Origin: Brenneria salicis ATCC 15712 = DSM 30166
GTDB taxonomy: Bacteria; Pseudomonadota; Gammaproteobacteria; Enterobacterales; Enterobacteriaceae
Reading direction: 5' to 3'
Assembly (NCBI RefSeq): GCF_003315515.1
Contig: NZ_QNRY01000001.1
Location: forward strand, 248,001 to 312,000
Length of the DNA stretch: 64,000 nucleotides
Part shown: piece after piece, positions 21,197 to 32,677 of the stretch
Position numbering within the stretch: the stretch's first letter is position 1
Layout: every line of letters starts with the position of its first letter
Program-made: the position numbers and the translations under genes
The notes under the pieces: model-generated
The model's input: the letters and a program-made list of their open reading frames with translations, nothing else
The model's database searches: none
What the model was told of the DNA's origin: nothing

Positions 21197-22516
21197 TTAT
21201 TGATGGACCGTCACTTCCTGACGCCCGCAGAGGCGGTCATAAATCACGGCTGCCAGCAGCACCAGCAGAGATGGCGGCACCCACGCCAACCCTTGCTCGC
21301 TCAGCGGCAGATTCAACGCCCACTCAGGCAACCCTGTTTTGAAAGAGGAGGATTTTATGCCATCAATGACGCCGAACAACAGACTAATCAACATCACCGG
21401 CGCCACGATACGCGAAGGGTTATTCCACCAACGCAGCGTAAAACTCAGCAGAACCAGAACGATGCAAGGCGGATAAATCGCGGTCAGCACCGGGATGGAC
21501 AGTTGAATCAAGTTGCTCAGACCAAGATTCGACACCACCATCGAGAACGCGCCCAACACGAATACCAGCGAACGGTAAGAGAACGGCAGGTATTGAGAGA
21601 AAAACTCCGCGCAGGCGCAGGTCAGGCCCACCGCCGTCACCATACAGGCGATGAAAATCAGCAATGCCAGGAAGCTGCTCCCCATATTGCCGGAGGTGTA
21701 CTGGACATAGGCATGCAGAATTTCCGCCCCATTACTCGCTTCCGGCACCAACGAACCGCTGGCCGCACCTAACTGGAACAGGCTGAGATACACCAGCGTC
21801 AAACCAATCCCCGCAATCAGACCGGCCAACACGGTATAGCGCGTCAGCAGCGCTGCGCTTTCAACCCCGCGCGAACGCGCGGCATTGACGATCACAATCC
21901 CGAACACCATTGCCCCAAGGGTATCCATAGTGAGGTAACCGTTCACAAAACCGCTGGAAAACGGCACTTGCTCATAGGCTTCGACTGCCGGAACATGCGT
22001 GCCGGCAGGCAGGAACACGGCGGCAATGCCAAGCACCGTCAGCGCGGCGATTTTCAGCGGGGCCAGCACATGTCCGACCGAGTCCAGCAGTCGTCCTGGG
22101 TACAACGACACCCCGATGACAATCGCAAAGTAAATCAGGCTATAAATCAGTAACGGAGAAGCCTCATTGCCTACCAGCGGCGCAATGCCCACTTCAAAAG
22201 AAACCGTTGCCGTGCGCGGCGTGGCAAATAACGGGCCGACAGCCAGATAACAAACCGTCGCCAGCAGCACACCCGCTTTTTTGCCAATAGGTGAACTGAG
22301 CGCGTCAATGCCTCCGCCGACACGCGCCAGCGCAATCACGGTCAGCACCGGCAAGCCCACCGCGGTCAGCAGGAAACCCATTGCCGCGCTCCACATCTGT
22401 TCGCCAGCCTGCAACCCGACGATCGGCGGAAAAATAATATTCCCCGCACCGACAAACAAGGCAAAGGTCATAAACCCCAATGCCACGATATCCTTGGATG
22501 TTAAACGATGACTCAT
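21197..22516 (-). CDS. brnQ: branched-chain amino acid transport system II carrier protein
   Basis: Sodium-coupled symporter for leucine, isoleucine and valine in the inner membrane. The 439-residue product has 12 hydrophobic segments and the LIVCS-family N-terminus [20 protein letters not shown], followed by [12 protein letters not shown]. Start MSHRLTSKD matches E. coli. It stands between the MetE-like gene and proY, all on the minus strand. Confidence 0.95.
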   Translation of the reverse strand: MSHRLTSKDIVALGFMTFALFVGAGNIIFPPIVGLQAGEQMWSAAMGFLLTAVGLPVLTVIALARVGGGIDALSSPIGKKAGVLLATVCYLAVGPLFATPRTATVSFEVGIAPLVGNEASPLLIYSLIYFAIVIGVSLYPGRLLDSVGHVLAPLKIAALTVLGIAAVFLPAGTHVPAVEAYEQVPFSSGFVNGYLTMDTLGAMVFGIVIVNAARSRGVESAALLTRYTVLAGLIAGIGLTLVYLSLFQLGAASGSLVPEASNGAEILHAYVQYTSGNMGSSFLALLIFIACMVTAVGLTCACAEFFSQYLPFSYRSLVFVLGAFSMVVSNLGLSNLIQLSIPVLTAIYPPCIVLVLLSFTLRWWNNPSRIVAPVMLISLLFGVIDGIKSSSFKTGLPEWALNLPLSEQGLAWVPPSLLVLLAAVIYDRLCGRQEVTVHQ

Positions 22517-22971
22517 AGTGATGTTGTGTTGCCTGTTTCAATCGAAAAAAGGAATACCTGTGCCGCGACCGCTGTGCATCAGGGCAGTCAGTCGCACGGT
22601 CAATATGCAGGTTTGGACATTACATTTTGGCTGGCAGCCATATTGGGGGCTAAGTAAACCGTTTATAGCGAGAAAAGACAAGGCGAGTTCTAAAAACCAG
22701 AACTTTAAACCAAACAATGTCTATAATCTGGCATATAAGGCTTTAAATCGAAAATCAGATAACACATGATTTGTGCATATATTAGTACATCAGCGCAATA
22801 AAACTGATGCAAATTAACCAATGATGCGTGAAATTGATCATAAATAAAAATTATTGCACAAAAAACATACCACCATGTTGATTGCGGCTGAAATGCGCCA
22901 TCTTTTCATCGTGTCGAAAGGGCATTAAGTCGAGAAGGAATTAAAGAACAAAGGCCATGTAGAAGAGGATA
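22517..22971. other. AT-rich intergenic region upstream of brnQ
   Basis: About 450 bp without a convincing gene. A short open frame (22518-22769) lacks a ribosome binding site and any recognisable sequence. The stretch is AT-rich and must hold the brnQ promoter on the minus strand; no clear operator was recognised. Confidence 0.5.
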
Positions 22972-23004
22972 AACCCCGGCGCTGGAACGCCAGTCTCCGG
23001 GGTT
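22972..23004 (-). terminator. terminator of the MetE-like gene
   Basis: AACCCCGG (22972-22979) and CCGGGGTT (22997-23004) form an 8-bp stem, with further pairing possible inside the loop (GGCGCTGGAACGCCAG), 15 bp after the stop codon on the minus strand. Confidence 0.65.
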
Positions 23005-23019
23005 GGCTTTTAGTGAACA

Positions 23020-24126
23020 TCACCACACGCGGCTGGCAATATCAACCACCCGTTTCAGTTTGTCCCATTGCTGCGCTTCCGTCAGGGAATTACCCTCTTC
23101 AGTCGAAGCAAATCCGCATTGCGGGCTGAGGCAAATTTGATTGATATCCACAAATCTGGCCGCTTCAGCAATACGCGCCTGTACCGTTTCCACATTTTCC
23201 AGGGCGCCGGTTTTGGTGGTGATTAATCCCAGCACCACTTGCTGATGTCCCGGTTTGATAAATCGCAGCGGCTCGAAGCCTCCCGCACGTTCAGTATCAT
23301 ATTCGAGGAAGAACGCATCCACGTTGACTTCGCCAAACAGTATTTCCGCCACCGGTTCATAACCGCCCTCTGAGATCCAGGTGGAGCGGAAATTCCCACG
23401 ACACACATGTAACCCTATCGTCAGATCATCAGGCTTATCCGCCAGCGCTTTATTCAGCACATCGGCATAAGTACGCGCCAGCCGGTCAGGGTCTTCTCCC
23501 CGCTCGCGGATTTGGCGTTTTTGATCGTCGGAACACAGATAACCCCAAACGGTATCATCCAGTTGCAGATAACGGCATCCCGCCTGATAGAACGCATGAA
23601 TCGCATCACGCCAGGCTTGCGCCAGGTCGTCAAAATACGCGGCCAAATCCGGGTAAACCTGCTTATCAATCGCTTTGCGGCCACCCCGGAAATGCATCAC
23701 ACTGGGGCTGGGGATGGTCATTTTCGCCACCGCATCACCGGCGATACGGTTCAGATAGCGGAAATGGTCCAGCATGGGATGCTGCGGATTAAATCTGACT
23801 TTATCGACCACCCGAATCGCATGAGATTTGGTCTGAATGCCGTTAAATTGAATACCTTGTTCCGCTTCATAGCGCTCCACCCCATGCAACCCGGCAAAGA
23901 AATCAAAATGCCACCAGGCGCGGCGAAGCTCGCCGTCGGTTACCACCTGCAGGCCGGTCTGACGCTGTAACTCAACCACCCGCAAGATCTCCCGATCCTC
24001 GACTTCGCGCAGTTGGGCGGCATTAATATCGCCTGTCTGAAACTGAATACGGGCCTGCTTGAGTGCTTCCGGGCGTAGTAAACTGCCGACTACATCCGCA
24101 CGAAAAGGCGGAAGTGTTTTCGCCAT
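23020..24126 (-). CDS. MetE C-terminal-domain-like methyltransferase
   Basis: A 368-residue protein matching only the catalytic C-terminal half of cobalamin-independent methionine synthase, like Bacillus YxjG/YxjH. Zinc ligands are visible: His and Cys in GLHVCRGNF, a Glu in FFLEYD, and Cys in LSPQCGF. Full MetE is about 750 residues with a folate-binding N-terminal half, so this shorter form may use another methyl donor. Tandem met boxes about 115 bp upstream support a methionine role. It lies between phoR and brnQ, genes that adjoin in E. coli. Confidence 0.85.
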   Translation of the reverse strand: MAKTLPPFRADVVGSLLRPEALKQARIQFQTGDINAAQLREVEDREILRVVELQRQTGLQVVTDGELRRAWWHFDFFAGLHGVERYEAEQGIQFNGIQTKSHAIRVVDKVRFNPQHPMLDHFRYLNRIAGDAVAKMTIPSPSVMHFRGGRKAIDKQVYPDLAAYFDDLAQAWRDAIHAFYQAGCRYLQLDDTVWGYLCSDDQKRQIRERGEDPDRLARTYADVLNKALADKPDDLTIGLHVCRGNFRSTWISEGGYEPVAEILFGEVNVDAFFLEYDTERAGGFEPLRFIKPGHQQVVLGLITTKTGALENVETVQARIAEAARFVDINQICLSPQCGFASTEEGNSLTEAQQWDKLKRVVDIASRVW

Positions 24127-24239
24127 ATGTCGCTCCTTACCATCCCTATGCCATTAACAGCGGCTGACAGATGGTCTTTTTATGAAAGAATTACCGGATT
24201 AAATAGTTGCTTGGTTAAATAGTTACGCGCAAACATAAT

Positions 24240-24255
24240 AGCCGTCTGGACGTCT
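24240..24255. promoter_or_regulatory. tandem MetJ boxes upstream of the MetE-like gene
   Basis: AGCCGTCT (24240-24247) and GGACGTCT (24248-24255) abut each other; each matches the met-box consensus AGACGTCT at 7 of 8 positions. MetJ repressor binds arrays of at least two adjacent 8-bp boxes in the presence of S-adenosylmethionine. The site is about 115 bp upstream of the start codon at 24126. Confidence 0.7.
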
Positions 24256-24399
24256 AAAAATACAAATATCCTTTCATGCATGGAAAAATGGAGCAACAGA
24301 AGATTTTTCACCTGCCATGAATTTTTTTCATGACAGGTCAGCTTGCACGCCGTTAACGTCTGCAACGTTAACGACAAATTTCATGCAGCGTGTTTTCCG

Positions 24400-25722
24400 T
24401 CAGACAGATGGTTTCACGGTGTTTTCAGCCAGCGAGACAGGGACGATCAACCGGTTAGGCAGCGTAAACCCAAAGCGGGACCCCAAACCTTCTTCGCTGA
24501 TGATTTCCAGCCGTGAATCATGGTGGCTAAGCGCATGTTTCACAATCGCCAGCCCCAATCCACTGCCGCCCGTCTGTCGCGAACGCGCTTTATCAACGCG
24601 GTAGAAGCGCTCGGTCAGGCGCGGCAGATGCTTAGGCGCAATGCCCAGCCCATTATCACTGACCTGAAACTGCGCCCCTTGCGGACTCTTCTGCCAGCAC
24701 ACTTCAATGCGCGTTCCGGCTGGCGTATGATTGACCGCGTTATATACCAAATTCGACACCGCGCTACGCAACTGCTCTTCATTTCCAAAGACCTGAAGAT
24801 TATCATTGACGCGAAACACCACTTCATGACGCCCCTGACTCAGGGTTTGCGCTTCGCGCTGCAAGACACGCAATATCAGCGGCATATCGACTTTCTCATT
24901 CAAATCAATGGCGGCGGCGGCTTCAATCCTTGAGAGCGTCAGCAGTTGCTTCACCAATCCCTCCATACGGCGCGTATGCTCCTGCATGGTGTTCAGCGCC
25001 TTATTGCGTAGCGAGCTATCCAGCGTTTCATCCTGCATCATCTCCAGATAGCCTTGCAACACCGTCAAAGGAGTCCGTAATTCATGACTGACATTGGCAA
25101 AAAATTTGCGTCTGGCCCCCTCAAGCTGATGCATCTGCGTAATATCACGCACCACCATCAGTAGCTGCCCCTCTGAATACGGCATCACGCGAAATTCAAC
25201 ATGATGGCCGTTGTTCAGTTGCAGGGTCAGCGGCTTGCTGAAATCACGCGTTTTCATATAACGAGCAAATTCAGGGTAGCGCAGCAGGTTGAGGATATTC
25301 TGGCCGTTATCTTCCGGCCAACGGAAGTTCAACAGATGCTGCGCCAAATGGTTGCACCAGAAGATGGAACCCACTTCGGTGGTGATGACCAACGCATCCG
25401 GCAGAGATTCAGCGCCGCTGCGAAAGCGCTTTATCAACAACGCCAACTCACGCCGACGCCGGCGATTGCGCAATTGCATCTGATACAAGCCATAAAACAA
25501 CGGTTCCCAACTCCAGCGGCCAGACGGCGGAGTCATACTGCGGTCAACCCACAGCCAATAGGAAAGTTTTAGTTGATTATAAAAGTTCCAGCACAGGAGG
25601 GCTAAAACTGCGGCCAGTAAAAACCAGGGCAAATAACCAAAAATCAGCCCTAGCAATAAAGCGGGCAAGCAAAAAAAAGCCAGCTCCAACGCCAGCCTTT
25701 TCCACGATAGAGGTTCTAGCAC
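24400..25722 (-). CDS. phoR: phosphate regulon sensor histidine kinase PhoR
   Basis: Membrane sensor kinase that phosphorylates PhoB under phosphate starvation. It has two N-terminal hydrophobic helices, a charged linker, a PAS domain (about residues 90-200), the dimerisation box [13 protein letters not shown] with the phospho-His, and ATPase motifs [16 protein letters not shown] and GGSGLGLAI. The open frame starts at 25743, but the GTG at 25722 behind GGAGAA gives LEPLSWKRL, the family start (440 residues). phoB ends 28 bp upstream of this GTG. Confidence 0.95.
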   Translation of the reverse strand: MLEPLSWKRLALELAFFCLPALLLGLIFGYLPWFLLAAVLALLCWNFYNQLKLSYWLWVDRSMTPPSGRWSWEPLFYGLYQMQLRNRRRRRELALLIKRFRSGAESLPDALVITTEVGSIFWCNHLAQHLLNFRWPEDNGQNILNLLRYPEFARYMKTRDFSKPLTLQLNNGHHVEFRVMPYSEGQLLMVVRDITQMHQLEGARRKFFANVSHELRTPLTVLQGYLEMMQDETLDSSLRNKALNTMQEHTRRMEGLVKQLLTLSRIEAAAAIDLNEKVDMPLILRVLQREAQTLSQGRHEVVFRVNDNLQVFGNEEQLRSAVSNLVYNAVNHTPAGTRIEVCWQKSPQGAQFQVSDNGLGIAPKHLPRLTERFYRVDKARSRQTGGSGLGLAIVKHALSHHDSRLEIISEEGLGSRFGFTLPNRLIVPVSLAENTVKPSV

Positions 25723-25749
25723 GTTGATGTTTCTCCGGCACAATTACCT

Positions 25750-26439
25750 TCAGTAACGCGTTGAAAAACGATATCCCGTTCCCCGAACGGTCTGCACCAT
25801 TTTTTCATGACCGCTGGTTTCCAGTGCTTTGCGCAACCGCCGGATATGCACATCGACGGTACGATCTTCAACATAAACGTTAGTGCCCCAAACGTTATTC
25901 AGCAACTGTTCCCGACTGTATACCCGCTCCGGGTGAGTCATAAAGAAATGCAGCAACTTAAACTCTGTCGGCCCCATATCCAGCGCGTGTTCTTCGGTCG
26001 TCACCCGGTGGGAAGTCGGGTCCAGACTCAAGCCGCGCATTTCAATGACTTCTTCCACCGCCATCGGTGAAATTCGCCGCATCACGGCCTTGATGCGCGC
26101 AACCAACTCTTTCGGGGAGAACGGTTTGATAATGTAATCATCCGCCCCGACTTCAAGACCGCGAACACGATCCTCTTCCTCGCCGCGCGCGGTCAACATC
26201 ATAACGGGGATATCGCGGGTAAGCGCTTCCCGCTTCATATGCTTAATGAATTGCAGCCCCGATCCGCTGGGCAGCATCCAATCCAACAACACCAGTTCTG
26301 GAAACGGCTCCGCAAGCCGCTTAACCGCACTGTCATAATCTTCAGCTTCGACTGGCTGATAGCCATTCTGCTCCAAAACAAAGCAGACCATTTCACGAAT
26401 CGGTGCTTCATCCTCTACGACCAATATGCGTCTTGCCAT
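25750..26439 (-). CDS. phoB: phosphate regulon response regulator PhoB
   Basis: OmpR-type response regulator that activates Pho genes. The receiver domain (about 1-120) has the acidic pair EDE near residue 10, the phospho-Asp in [11 protein letters not shown], and Lys in [10 protein letters not shown]. The winged-helix domain (about 130-229) ends VRGTGYRFS. The 229-residue length equals E. coli PhoB. It precedes phoR and is itself preceded by a Pho box, consistent with autoregulation. Confidence 0.97.
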   Translation of the reverse strand: MARRILVVEDEAPIREMVCFVLEQNGYQPVEAEDYDSAVKRLAEPFPELVLLDWMLPSGSGLQFIKHMKREALTRDIPVMMLTARGEEEDRVRGLEVGADDYIIKPFSPKELVARIKAVMRRISPMAVEEVIEMRGLSLDPTSHRVTTEEHALDMGPTEFKLLHFFMTHPERVYSREQLLNNVWGTNVYVEDRTVDVHIRRLRKALETSGHEKMVQTVRGTGYRFSTRY

Positions 26440-26490
26440 GGTTAATCCTGTCGTTAGTCATCGTCGCGGTTAGCATACGCCGAGCATTAT

Positions 26491-26508
26491 GCGTCAGTTT
26501 TGTGACAT
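26491..26508 (-). promoter_or_regulatory. Pho box upstream of phoB
   Basis: On the minus strand the sequence reads ATGTCAC-AAAA-CTGACGC: two 7-bp repeats separated by four A residues, like the PhoB-binding site of the E. coli phoB promoter. It lies about 52 bp upstream of the phoB start and close to a likely -10 (CATAATG further downstream). Confidence 0.75.
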
Positions 26509-26658
26509 TTTTATTAAAATGTCATGTAGTGAGAACTCGGCCTCTACTCGACAACATATTTTCGACCCGCTTTCCAAAAACAGGTTTTCGCGGCGACAGC
26601 CGTCGCGGTGGTTGTTTATAATCACCGGCATTGCAATGACAGCCATTCAGGGAGTTCC

Positions 26659-27885
26659 ATGCGTATTATTCACACCGCCGACTGGCATTTGGGACAGTAT
26701 TTTTATACCAAAAGCCGTGCCGCCGAGCATCAGGCCTTCCTGCATTGGCTGATCGCCCAGGTTGAACAGCATCAGGTGGATGCAGTAATAGTAGCTGGCG
26801 ATATCTTTGATAACGGTTCGCCGCCCAGTTACGCCAGAGAAATGTATTACCGTTTCGTGGTCGAACTGCAACGCACAGGCTGCCAACTGGTGGTGTTGGG
26901 CGGTAATCATGATTCCGTCGCCACGCTGAACGAATCACGGGATCTGCTGGCCTGCCTGAATACGCGCGTCATCGCCAGTACCGATGGCGATCCCGATAAG
27001 CAAGTGATGGTGCTGGAAAACCGTCAGCATCAGCCCGGCGCCATCCTCTGCGCTATCCCGTTTTTACGTCCGCGAGATCTGATGAGCAGTCAGGCCGGAC
27101 AATCCGGTGAGGAAAAGCAACTGACTTTGCTGAATGCCATCGCCGCACACTACCAACAGTGTTATCAACTGGCGTGCCGCCAGCGTGATGCGCTGGGGCT
27201 GCCATTGCCCATCATCGCCACCGGCCACCTGACCACCGTCGGCGTCACCGCCTCCGACTCGGTGCGGGATATTTACATCGGCACCCTGGATGCGTTCCCG
27301 GCACAAGCGTTCCCCCCCGCCGACTATATCGCGCTCGGCCATATCCACCGACCGCAACGTGTGACGCAAAGCGCGCATATACGTTACAGCGGCTCGCCCA
27401 TTCCGTTGAGCTTCGATGAATTGGGCAGCGAAAAATCCGTTTGTCTGGTGACATTCGCGCCGGACAGTCCGCCGATCATCGACGCGCTGCCGGTGCCGGT
27501 CACCCAGCCGATGCAACTTATCAAAGCCAACCTGACGGACATAGAGCGCCAGCTTGCCGTCTTTGCCGATTATCAAGGGGAAAAACCGATCTGGCTGGAT
27601 ATTGAAATCACCACGCAAGCTTATCTGAGCGATATCCAGAAACGCATTCAGGCGCTGACCGACGGCTTAGCCGTTGAGGTATTGCTGCTGCGCCGCAACC
27701 GTGAACAACATCAGCAAGCCATCGCCCGACAGGAAAAAGAGACGCTGGATGAACTGACCGTACACGACGTGTTTGAACGTCGGCTGGCGACCGCCGTTGA
27801 TCTGGAGGAATCCCGCCAGCAGCGGGTACGCGTGCTGTTTGGGCAGGTAATTAATGAATTGGAACAGGGTGAACTCGCCGAATGA
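26659..27885 (+). CDS. sbcD: exonuclease subunit SbcD
   Basis: Mre11-type nuclease of the SbcCD complex, which opens hairpins and trims protein-blocked DNA ends. The 408-residue product carries the metallophosphoesterase motifs in order: DWH near residue 8, [15 protein letters not shown] and LGHIHRPQ. The open frame starts at 26608, but the ATG at 26659, behind GGGAG, gives the family N-terminus [13 protein letters not shown]. It overlaps sbcC by 4 bp (ATGA). Confidence 0.95.
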   Translation: MRIIHTADWHLGQYFYTKSRAAEHQAFLHWLIAQVEQHQVDAVIVAGDIFDNGSPPSYAREMYYRFVVELQRTGCQLVVLGGNHDSVATLNESRDLLACLNTRVIASTDGDPDKQVMVLENRQHQPGAILCAIPFLRPRDLMSSQAGQSGEEKQLTLLNAIAAHYQQCYQLACRQRDALGLPLPIIATGHLTTVGVTASDSVRDIYIGTLDAFPAQAFPPADYIALGHIHRPQRVTQSAHIRYSGSPIPLSFDELGSEKSVCLVTFAPDSPPIIDALPVPVTQPMQLIKANLTDIERQLAVFADYQGEKPIWLDIEITTQAYLSDIQKRIQALTDGLAVEVLLLRRNREQHQQAIARQEKETLDELTVHDVFERRLATAVDLEESRQQRVRVLFGQVINELEQGELAE

Positions 27886-30800
27886 AAATCCTCAGTCTGC
27901 GCTTAAAAAATCTCAATGCCCTGCAAGGGGAATGGAAAATCGACTTCACCCAGGAACCGTTCTCCAGCAACGGCCTGTTTGCCATTACCGGGCCGACCGG
28001 CGCCGGGAAAACCACGCTGCTGGACGCCATTTGTCTGGCGCTCTACCACGAAACGCCGCGGCTCAAAAACATTTCCGCCGGTCAAAACGAACTGATGACG
28101 CGCGGTACGGCGGAATGTCTGGCCGAGGTGGAATTCGAGGTCAGAGGCGTTGGCTATCGCGCCTTCTGGAGTCAGCGACGGGCCAGAAACGCGGCGCAAG
28201 GCAATCTGCAAACGCCGAAAGCGGAACTGGCTCTGATTGAGAACGGCAAGATCCTGAGTGAAAAACTGACGGACAAACTGGCGATGACCGCGGACATCAC
28301 CGGTCTGAATTTTGACCGTTTTACCCGCTCCATGATGCTGTCGCAGGGGCAGTTCGCCGCCTTTCTTAATGCAAATGCGAATGATCGGGCGGAACTGCTG
28401 GAAGAACTGACGGGCACAGACATCTACGGCCTGATTTCCGAGCGTGTCTTCGACAGGCACAAGCAAGCCAGAAACGCGCTGGATACCTTACAGGCCAAAG
28501 CCGCCGGTATTGAACTGCTTAATGACGAACAGCGTCAGCAACTGGAAAACGAGCTTGCCGCCCTGCTCCGGCAGGAGCAAAACGTTAACGCAGAACGTGA
28601 GCTAGCGCTGACTCATCAACGTTGGTTTGATCTGTTGGCGCAGCGCCAGTCATCCCTCGCCACGGCGAAAACACAGCATGCCGCGGCTGAAACCGCCATG
28701 TTGCAGGCCCAGCCGCAATTGGCAAAGCTGGCGCAAAGCGAACCGGCGGAAAAACTCCGCCCGCTCCAACAGGAGCGGGAACGCTATCAACGCGAATCCG
28801 CCGACCTGACGCAGCAGGTTGTCCGGCTGATGGAACAGCAGCAAACCCAGACTGCCACGCTCGCCGCACTACGCGAACAAGAAGAACAAGCCGTTCAGAC
28901 ACTACGCGAACATGCAAATTTTCGTCAACAGCAAGAAACGCTGATTAATGAGCAAGTGATCCCGCTCGATCATCAGATCAAGACGCTGCAACAGCAGGCG
29001 GAGAAACAACGGCAGGAACGCGAACAGGCCGTGGCGCGTCAACAAGCGACGCAACACCAACAGGCCCAAAACGAGCAGCAACGGCAAACGACCCGGCAGC
29101 AGATTGAACAGCTTACCGCCTATCAACAGCAGCATGTCCATCATCAGCATTGGGGAGAACATCTCTCGCTGTGGCGCGCGCAATTTCAGCGACAGCAACA
29201 ATTGCAGGATGAGACAACCAACCTGCGGCAAAAGCAGACCGCCTTTGCCGGACAAGCGGAACAGTTAAGGCAAACAGCCGGATCGTTAACCGCACAGCAG
29301 AGTGCGCGGCAAGCTACCGTTGAGGAAGCGCAACGGCAGTTCACGCAACATCAGCAGACAATGGACGCTCAGGAGGCCGCTCAGCCTCTCGCCGCACTGT
29401 ATCAGCAGCTAAGTCAGTCCATCTCCTGGCGTCCTGAGCGTCAGCAACTGGCAACCACACTGGCGTTGTTCCAACGGTTAACACTGCGTCAGCAACAGGT
29501 GGAAAAGCAGCAGAATCCGTTGCGGGAATCGATCCAACAGTTGGAAACAGAGCAGAAACAGCAGCGGAAAACATGGGAACAACGGCGCGATCATCTGGCC
29601 GATATGGAAAAATGTTATCAGTTGGAATTGCGCATTGTTCAGTTGGAAGCCGAGCGGGATCGCTTACAGCCGGGCGAAGCATGCCCGCTGTGCGGCTCAA
29701 CCCATCACCCGGCGATTGCCAGCTACCAGGCGCTGCGACCCTCACAAACCGAGCAACGCCTGCTTCAATTGCGACAGGAAACCAGTCAGTCGGAAAATGC
29801 GCTGACACATGGCGATGCACGACTTGCCTCATTAAATCAACAGTTTCAGCAACAATCCGAGGAGGCTTGCCGGCTGGCTGATGAATACCAGACGCTGCTG
29901 CAACAGTGGCAAGAGGTCAGTAAGCGCTTACAAGTGGAGTTTCCCCCTGATCAAGCCGCTGAAGTGACCGACTGGCTGACGCAAAGTGAAATCAGGGAGC
30001 AACAGATTCAACAGCAGATCGTCGTCCGGGAGCAGGCGCAAAAGCAGTGGCAGGAAAGTAAGGATTCACTGACTAACGCCAATGCCGCGCTGCAAAATAC
30101 CCAACCAGCGATCGCCCTGAATAATCAACAGCAGCAGACGCTGCAACAGGCGCAGGATGAGGTTCAGCAATCACTACAACGGCTGCACACACAGCAAACG
30201 CAGCATCAACAGTCATTGGCGGATACGTTAAAGACGTTCGCCCTGCCCCTGCCAGCCATAACGGAACAAGCGGATTGGCTGGCGCAGCGAACGGATGAAT
30301 GGCAACGCTGGAGAAATACCGAACAGGCGTTGCAACAGAACGTAAACCAACTCACGGCATTAGAGACGCAATATCACCATCTGACCAATATGCTGGCGGA
30401 AACGACGCAACAGGCGCAAGCGCTGACCCAGCAACAGGCCTTGCTATGCAAAGCGTTGGAGGCATGCCGACAGCAACGGCGGCAGATTTTTGGCCGCCAA
30501 CAGACAGCGGAAGTCAGCAACCAACTGCGTCAACTCAGCCAGCACTATGAACAAGCCTGTCAGCAGGTACAGCAACAACGTCAACAGACCGAGTCAACCC
30601 TCAGTCGTCTGAACGGTGAGCTAAGCAGCGTCATACAGCAGCACACCCGCGTTGCCGCGTTGACTCAACAGGCCGCACAGCACTTCGCGCAAGCGTTGCA
30701 ACAAAGCGGCTTCTCCGATGAAACCGCCTTCAACCATGCCTTACTTGATGAGCAAGAGTGTTGCCGATTACAGGAATGGAGAGAAAAGCTGTCTCAGGCG

Positions 30801-31580
30801 CGCCAGCAGGCCATTGCCTTATATCAGCAGGCAGAACAGCAATTACTGACTCACCGGCAACAGCGACCCGCCACACTCGCCGAGGACGCCACACCGCCCG
30901 CCATTGAGCAGGCGTTGGCCGCGCATCAGGAAAAAATGAAAGCAAATCATCAACAACAGGGTGAAATCCGCCAGCGGCTCAATGACGATCAGCGGCATCG
31001 GCAAAACCAGCAGGCGCTGTTGACCGAAATCGCGCAAAGTCAGCAACACTATGATGACTGGAGTTGCCTCAATGATCTGATTGGCTCACAGAAAGGCGAT
31101 AAATTCCGCCGTTTCGCCCAAGGTCTGACGCTGGATCATCTGGTATATCTGGCTAATCGGCAGCTTTCCCGCTTACATGGCCGCTATCAGCTACAGCGGA
31201 AAACCAGCGAAGAACTGGAGCTTCAAGTGGTGGATACCTGGCAGGCAGACGCCATCAGGGATACCCGTACCCTGTCTGGCGGCGAGAGCTTTCTGGTCAG
31301 TCTGGCGCTGGCGCTGGCGCTTTCCGATCTGGTGAGTAATAAAACCAGTATTGATTCGCTGTTTCTGGATGAAGGCTTTGGTACGCTGGATGCAGAAACC
31401 CTCGATATCGCGTTGGACGCGCTGGATAATCTTAACGCCTCCGGTAAGACGATCGGCGTCATCAGTCATGTCGAGGCGATGAAAGAGCGCATCCCGGTGC
31501 AGATCAAAGTGGAAAAAGTAAACGGTTTGGGACTTAGCCGTCTGGCGCCGCAGTTTGCGCGGTGCGGCGGCGCTGAATGA
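27882..31580 (+). CDS. sbcC: exonuclease subunit SbcC
   Basis: Rad50-type SMC ATPase partner of SbcD. At 1232 residues it is clearly longer than E. coli SbcC (about 1050). Walker A GPTGAGKT is at 37-44, the zinc hook CPLC at 601-604 in the middle of two very Gln-rich coiled coils, the ABC signature LSGGES at 1131-1136, and Walker [12 protein letters not shown] follows. The length gain is therefore in the coiled-coil arms, while both ATPase halves are normal. Confidence 0.95.
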   Translation: MKILSLRLKNLNALQGEWKIDFTQEPFSSNGLFAITGPTGAGKTTLLDAICLALYHETPRLKNISAGQNELMTRGTAECLAEVEFEVRGVGYRAFWSQRRARNAAQGNLQTPKAELALIENGKILSEKLTDKLAMTADITGLNFDRFTRSMMLSQGQFAAFLNANANDRAELLEELTGTDIYGLISERVFDRHKQARNALDTLQAKAAGIELLNDEQRQQLENELAALLRQEQNVNAERELALTHQRWFDLLAQRQSSLATAKTQHAAAETAMLQAQPQLAKLAQSEPAEKLRPLQQERERYQRESADLTQQVVRLMEQQQTQTATLAALREQEEQAVQTLREHANFRQQQETLINEQVIPLDHQIKTLQQQAEKQRQEREQAVARQQATQHQQAQNEQQRQTTRQQIEQLTAYQQQHVHHQHWGEHLSLWRAQFQRQQQLQDETTNLRQKQTAFAGQAEQLRQTAGSLTAQQSARQATVEEAQRQFTQHQQTMDAQEAAQPLAALYQQLSQSISWRPERQQLATTLALFQRLTLRQQQVEKQQNPLRESIQQLETEQKQQRKTWEQRRDHLADMEKCYQLELRIVQLEAERDRLQPGEACPLCGSTHHPAIASYQALRPSQTEQRLLQLRQETSQSENALTHGDARLASLNQQFQQQSEEACRLADEYQTLLQQWQEVSKRLQVEFPPDQAAEVTDWLTQSEIREQQIQQQIVVREQAQKQWQESKDSLTNANAALQNTQPAIALNNQQQQTLQQAQDEVQQSLQRLHTQQTQHQQSLADTLKTFALPLPAITEQADWLAQRTDEWQRWRNTEQALQQNVNQLTALETQYHHLTNMLAETTQQAQALTQQQALLCKALEACRQQRRQIFGRQQTAEVSNQLRQLSQHYEQACQQVQQQRQQTESTLSRLNGELSSVIQQHTRVAALTQQAAQHFAQALQQSGFSDETAFNHALLDEQECCRLQEWREKLSQARQQAIALYQQAEQQLLTHRQQRPATLAEDATPPAIEQALAAHQEKMKANHQQQGEIRQRLNDDQRHRQNQQALLTEIAQSQQHYDDWSCLNDLIGSQKGDKFRRFAQGLTLDHLVYLANRQLSRLHGRYQLQRKTSEELELQVVDTWQADAIRDTRTLSGGESFLVSLALALALSDLVSNKTSIDSLFLDEGFGTLDAETLDIALDALDNLNASGKTIGVISHVEAMKERIPVQIKVEKVNGLGLSRLAPQFARCGGAE

Positions 31581-31678
31581 TCTCATTTTATGCTACATAA
31601 GCCCGCCGAATTGGTTATCATGCGCGCTGCATCAATAAACCCGCGTGCAAACCTGCGCGCCCAGTCAGGGATAACACC

Positions 31679-32608
31679 ATGCTGTGGTTTAAAAACTTAA
31701 TGATTTACCGCTTAAGCCGGGACGCTGTTTTATCCAAAGGGAACGTTCTATCGGCGGATGAACTGGAAAAACAGCTTGCCAGCTTTGCTTTTACGCCCTG
31801 CGGTAGTCAGGACATGATGAAAACCGGTTGGGTATCGCCCATGGGTTCTCACAGTGATGCATTGACGCACATCGTGAATGGACAGATCGTTATCTGCGCT
31901 CGCAAAGAAGAGAAAATTCTGCCTTCACCGGTAATTAAACAAACGCTGCAAGCCAAAATCGAGCGTCTGGAAGCGGAACAACACCGCAAGCTTAAAAAGA
32001 CCGAAAAAGACTCCCTGAAAGACGAAGTGCTGCACAGCCTGCTGCCGCGCGCTTTCAGCCGGTTCAGTCAGGTCTGGTTATGGATTGATACGGTAAATGG
32101 CCTGATCATGGTGGATGCGGCCAGCGCTAAAAAAGCCGAGGATACGCTGGCGCTGTTGCGTAAAACGCTTGGTTCGCTGCCTGTCGTGCCGCTTACCCTG
32201 GAAAATCCAATAGAACTGACGTTGACCGAATGGGTGCGTTCCGGCGAACCGCCGGCGGGTTTCACCTTACAGGATGAGGCCGAGTTGAAAGCCATTCTGG
32301 AAGATGGCGGGGTTATTCGCTGTAAGAAGCAGGATCTGGTGAGCGACGAGATAGCCGTCCACATTGAAGCCGGTAAGTTGGTCACCAAACTGGCGTTGGA
32401 ATGGCAGGAACGTCTGCAACTGGTGCTGTCGGACGACGGGTCGCTGAAACGACTGAAATTCTCCGATACGTTGCGTGAGCAGAATGATGACATTGACCGG
32501 GATGATTTTGCGCAGCGTTTCGATGCCGATTTTATTCTGATGACCAGCGAACTGGCGGCCCTGATCAGTAATCTGATTGAAGCGCTGGGCGGCGAGGCGC
32601 AGCGCTAA
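31679..32608 (+). CDS. rdgC: recombination-associated protein RdgC
   Basis: Ring-shaped DNA-binding dimer that limits RecA filament formation and is needed when recombination intermediates build up. The 309-residue product, close to the 303 of E. coli, has the conserved [12 protein letters not shown] start, GWVSPMG, and the charged helix [21 protein letters not shown]. It follows sbcC by about 100 bp in the same direction; no terminator is obvious between them. Confidence 0.96.
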   Translation: MLWFKNLMIYRLSRDAVLSKGNVLSADELEKQLASFAFTPCGSQDMMKTGWVSPMGSHSDALTHIVNGQIVICARKEEKILPSPVIKQTLQAKIERLEAEQHRKLKKTEKDSLKDEVLHSLLPRAFSRFSQVWLWIDTVNGLIMVDAASAKKAEDTLALLRKTLGSLPVVPLTLENPIELTLTEWVRSGEPPAGFTLQDEAELKAILEDGGVIRCKKQDLVSDEIAVHIEAGKLVTKLALEWQERLQLVLSDDGSLKRLKFSDTLREQNDDIDRDDFAQRFDADFILMTSELAALISNLIEALGGEAQR

Positions 32609-32635
32609 TCTCGCTATGAATGTACGGCCCTTAGT

Positions 32636-32673
32636 GATGCCCGCCGTTAACCAACATGGTTGCGACGGGCATC
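32636..32673. terminator. hairpin between rdgC and the chemoreceptor gene
   Basis: GATGCCCGCCG pairs with CGACGGGCATC (one mismatch), and inner ACC/GGT extends the stem. It stands between the convergent 3' ends of rdgC and the chemoreceptor gene and could end both. Confidence 0.6.
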
Positions 32674-32677
32674 ATGC

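Noticed and set aside
22518..22769. 83-residue open frame upstream of brnQ
   Set aside because: No ribosome binding site, no recognisable motif and AT-rich composition typical of a promoter region.
28585..30600. Repeated CAG/CAA-like runs resembling tandem repeats or a CRISPR-like pattern
   Set aside because: They are Gln codons of the sbcC coiled coil, irregular in spacing and in frame with the gene.
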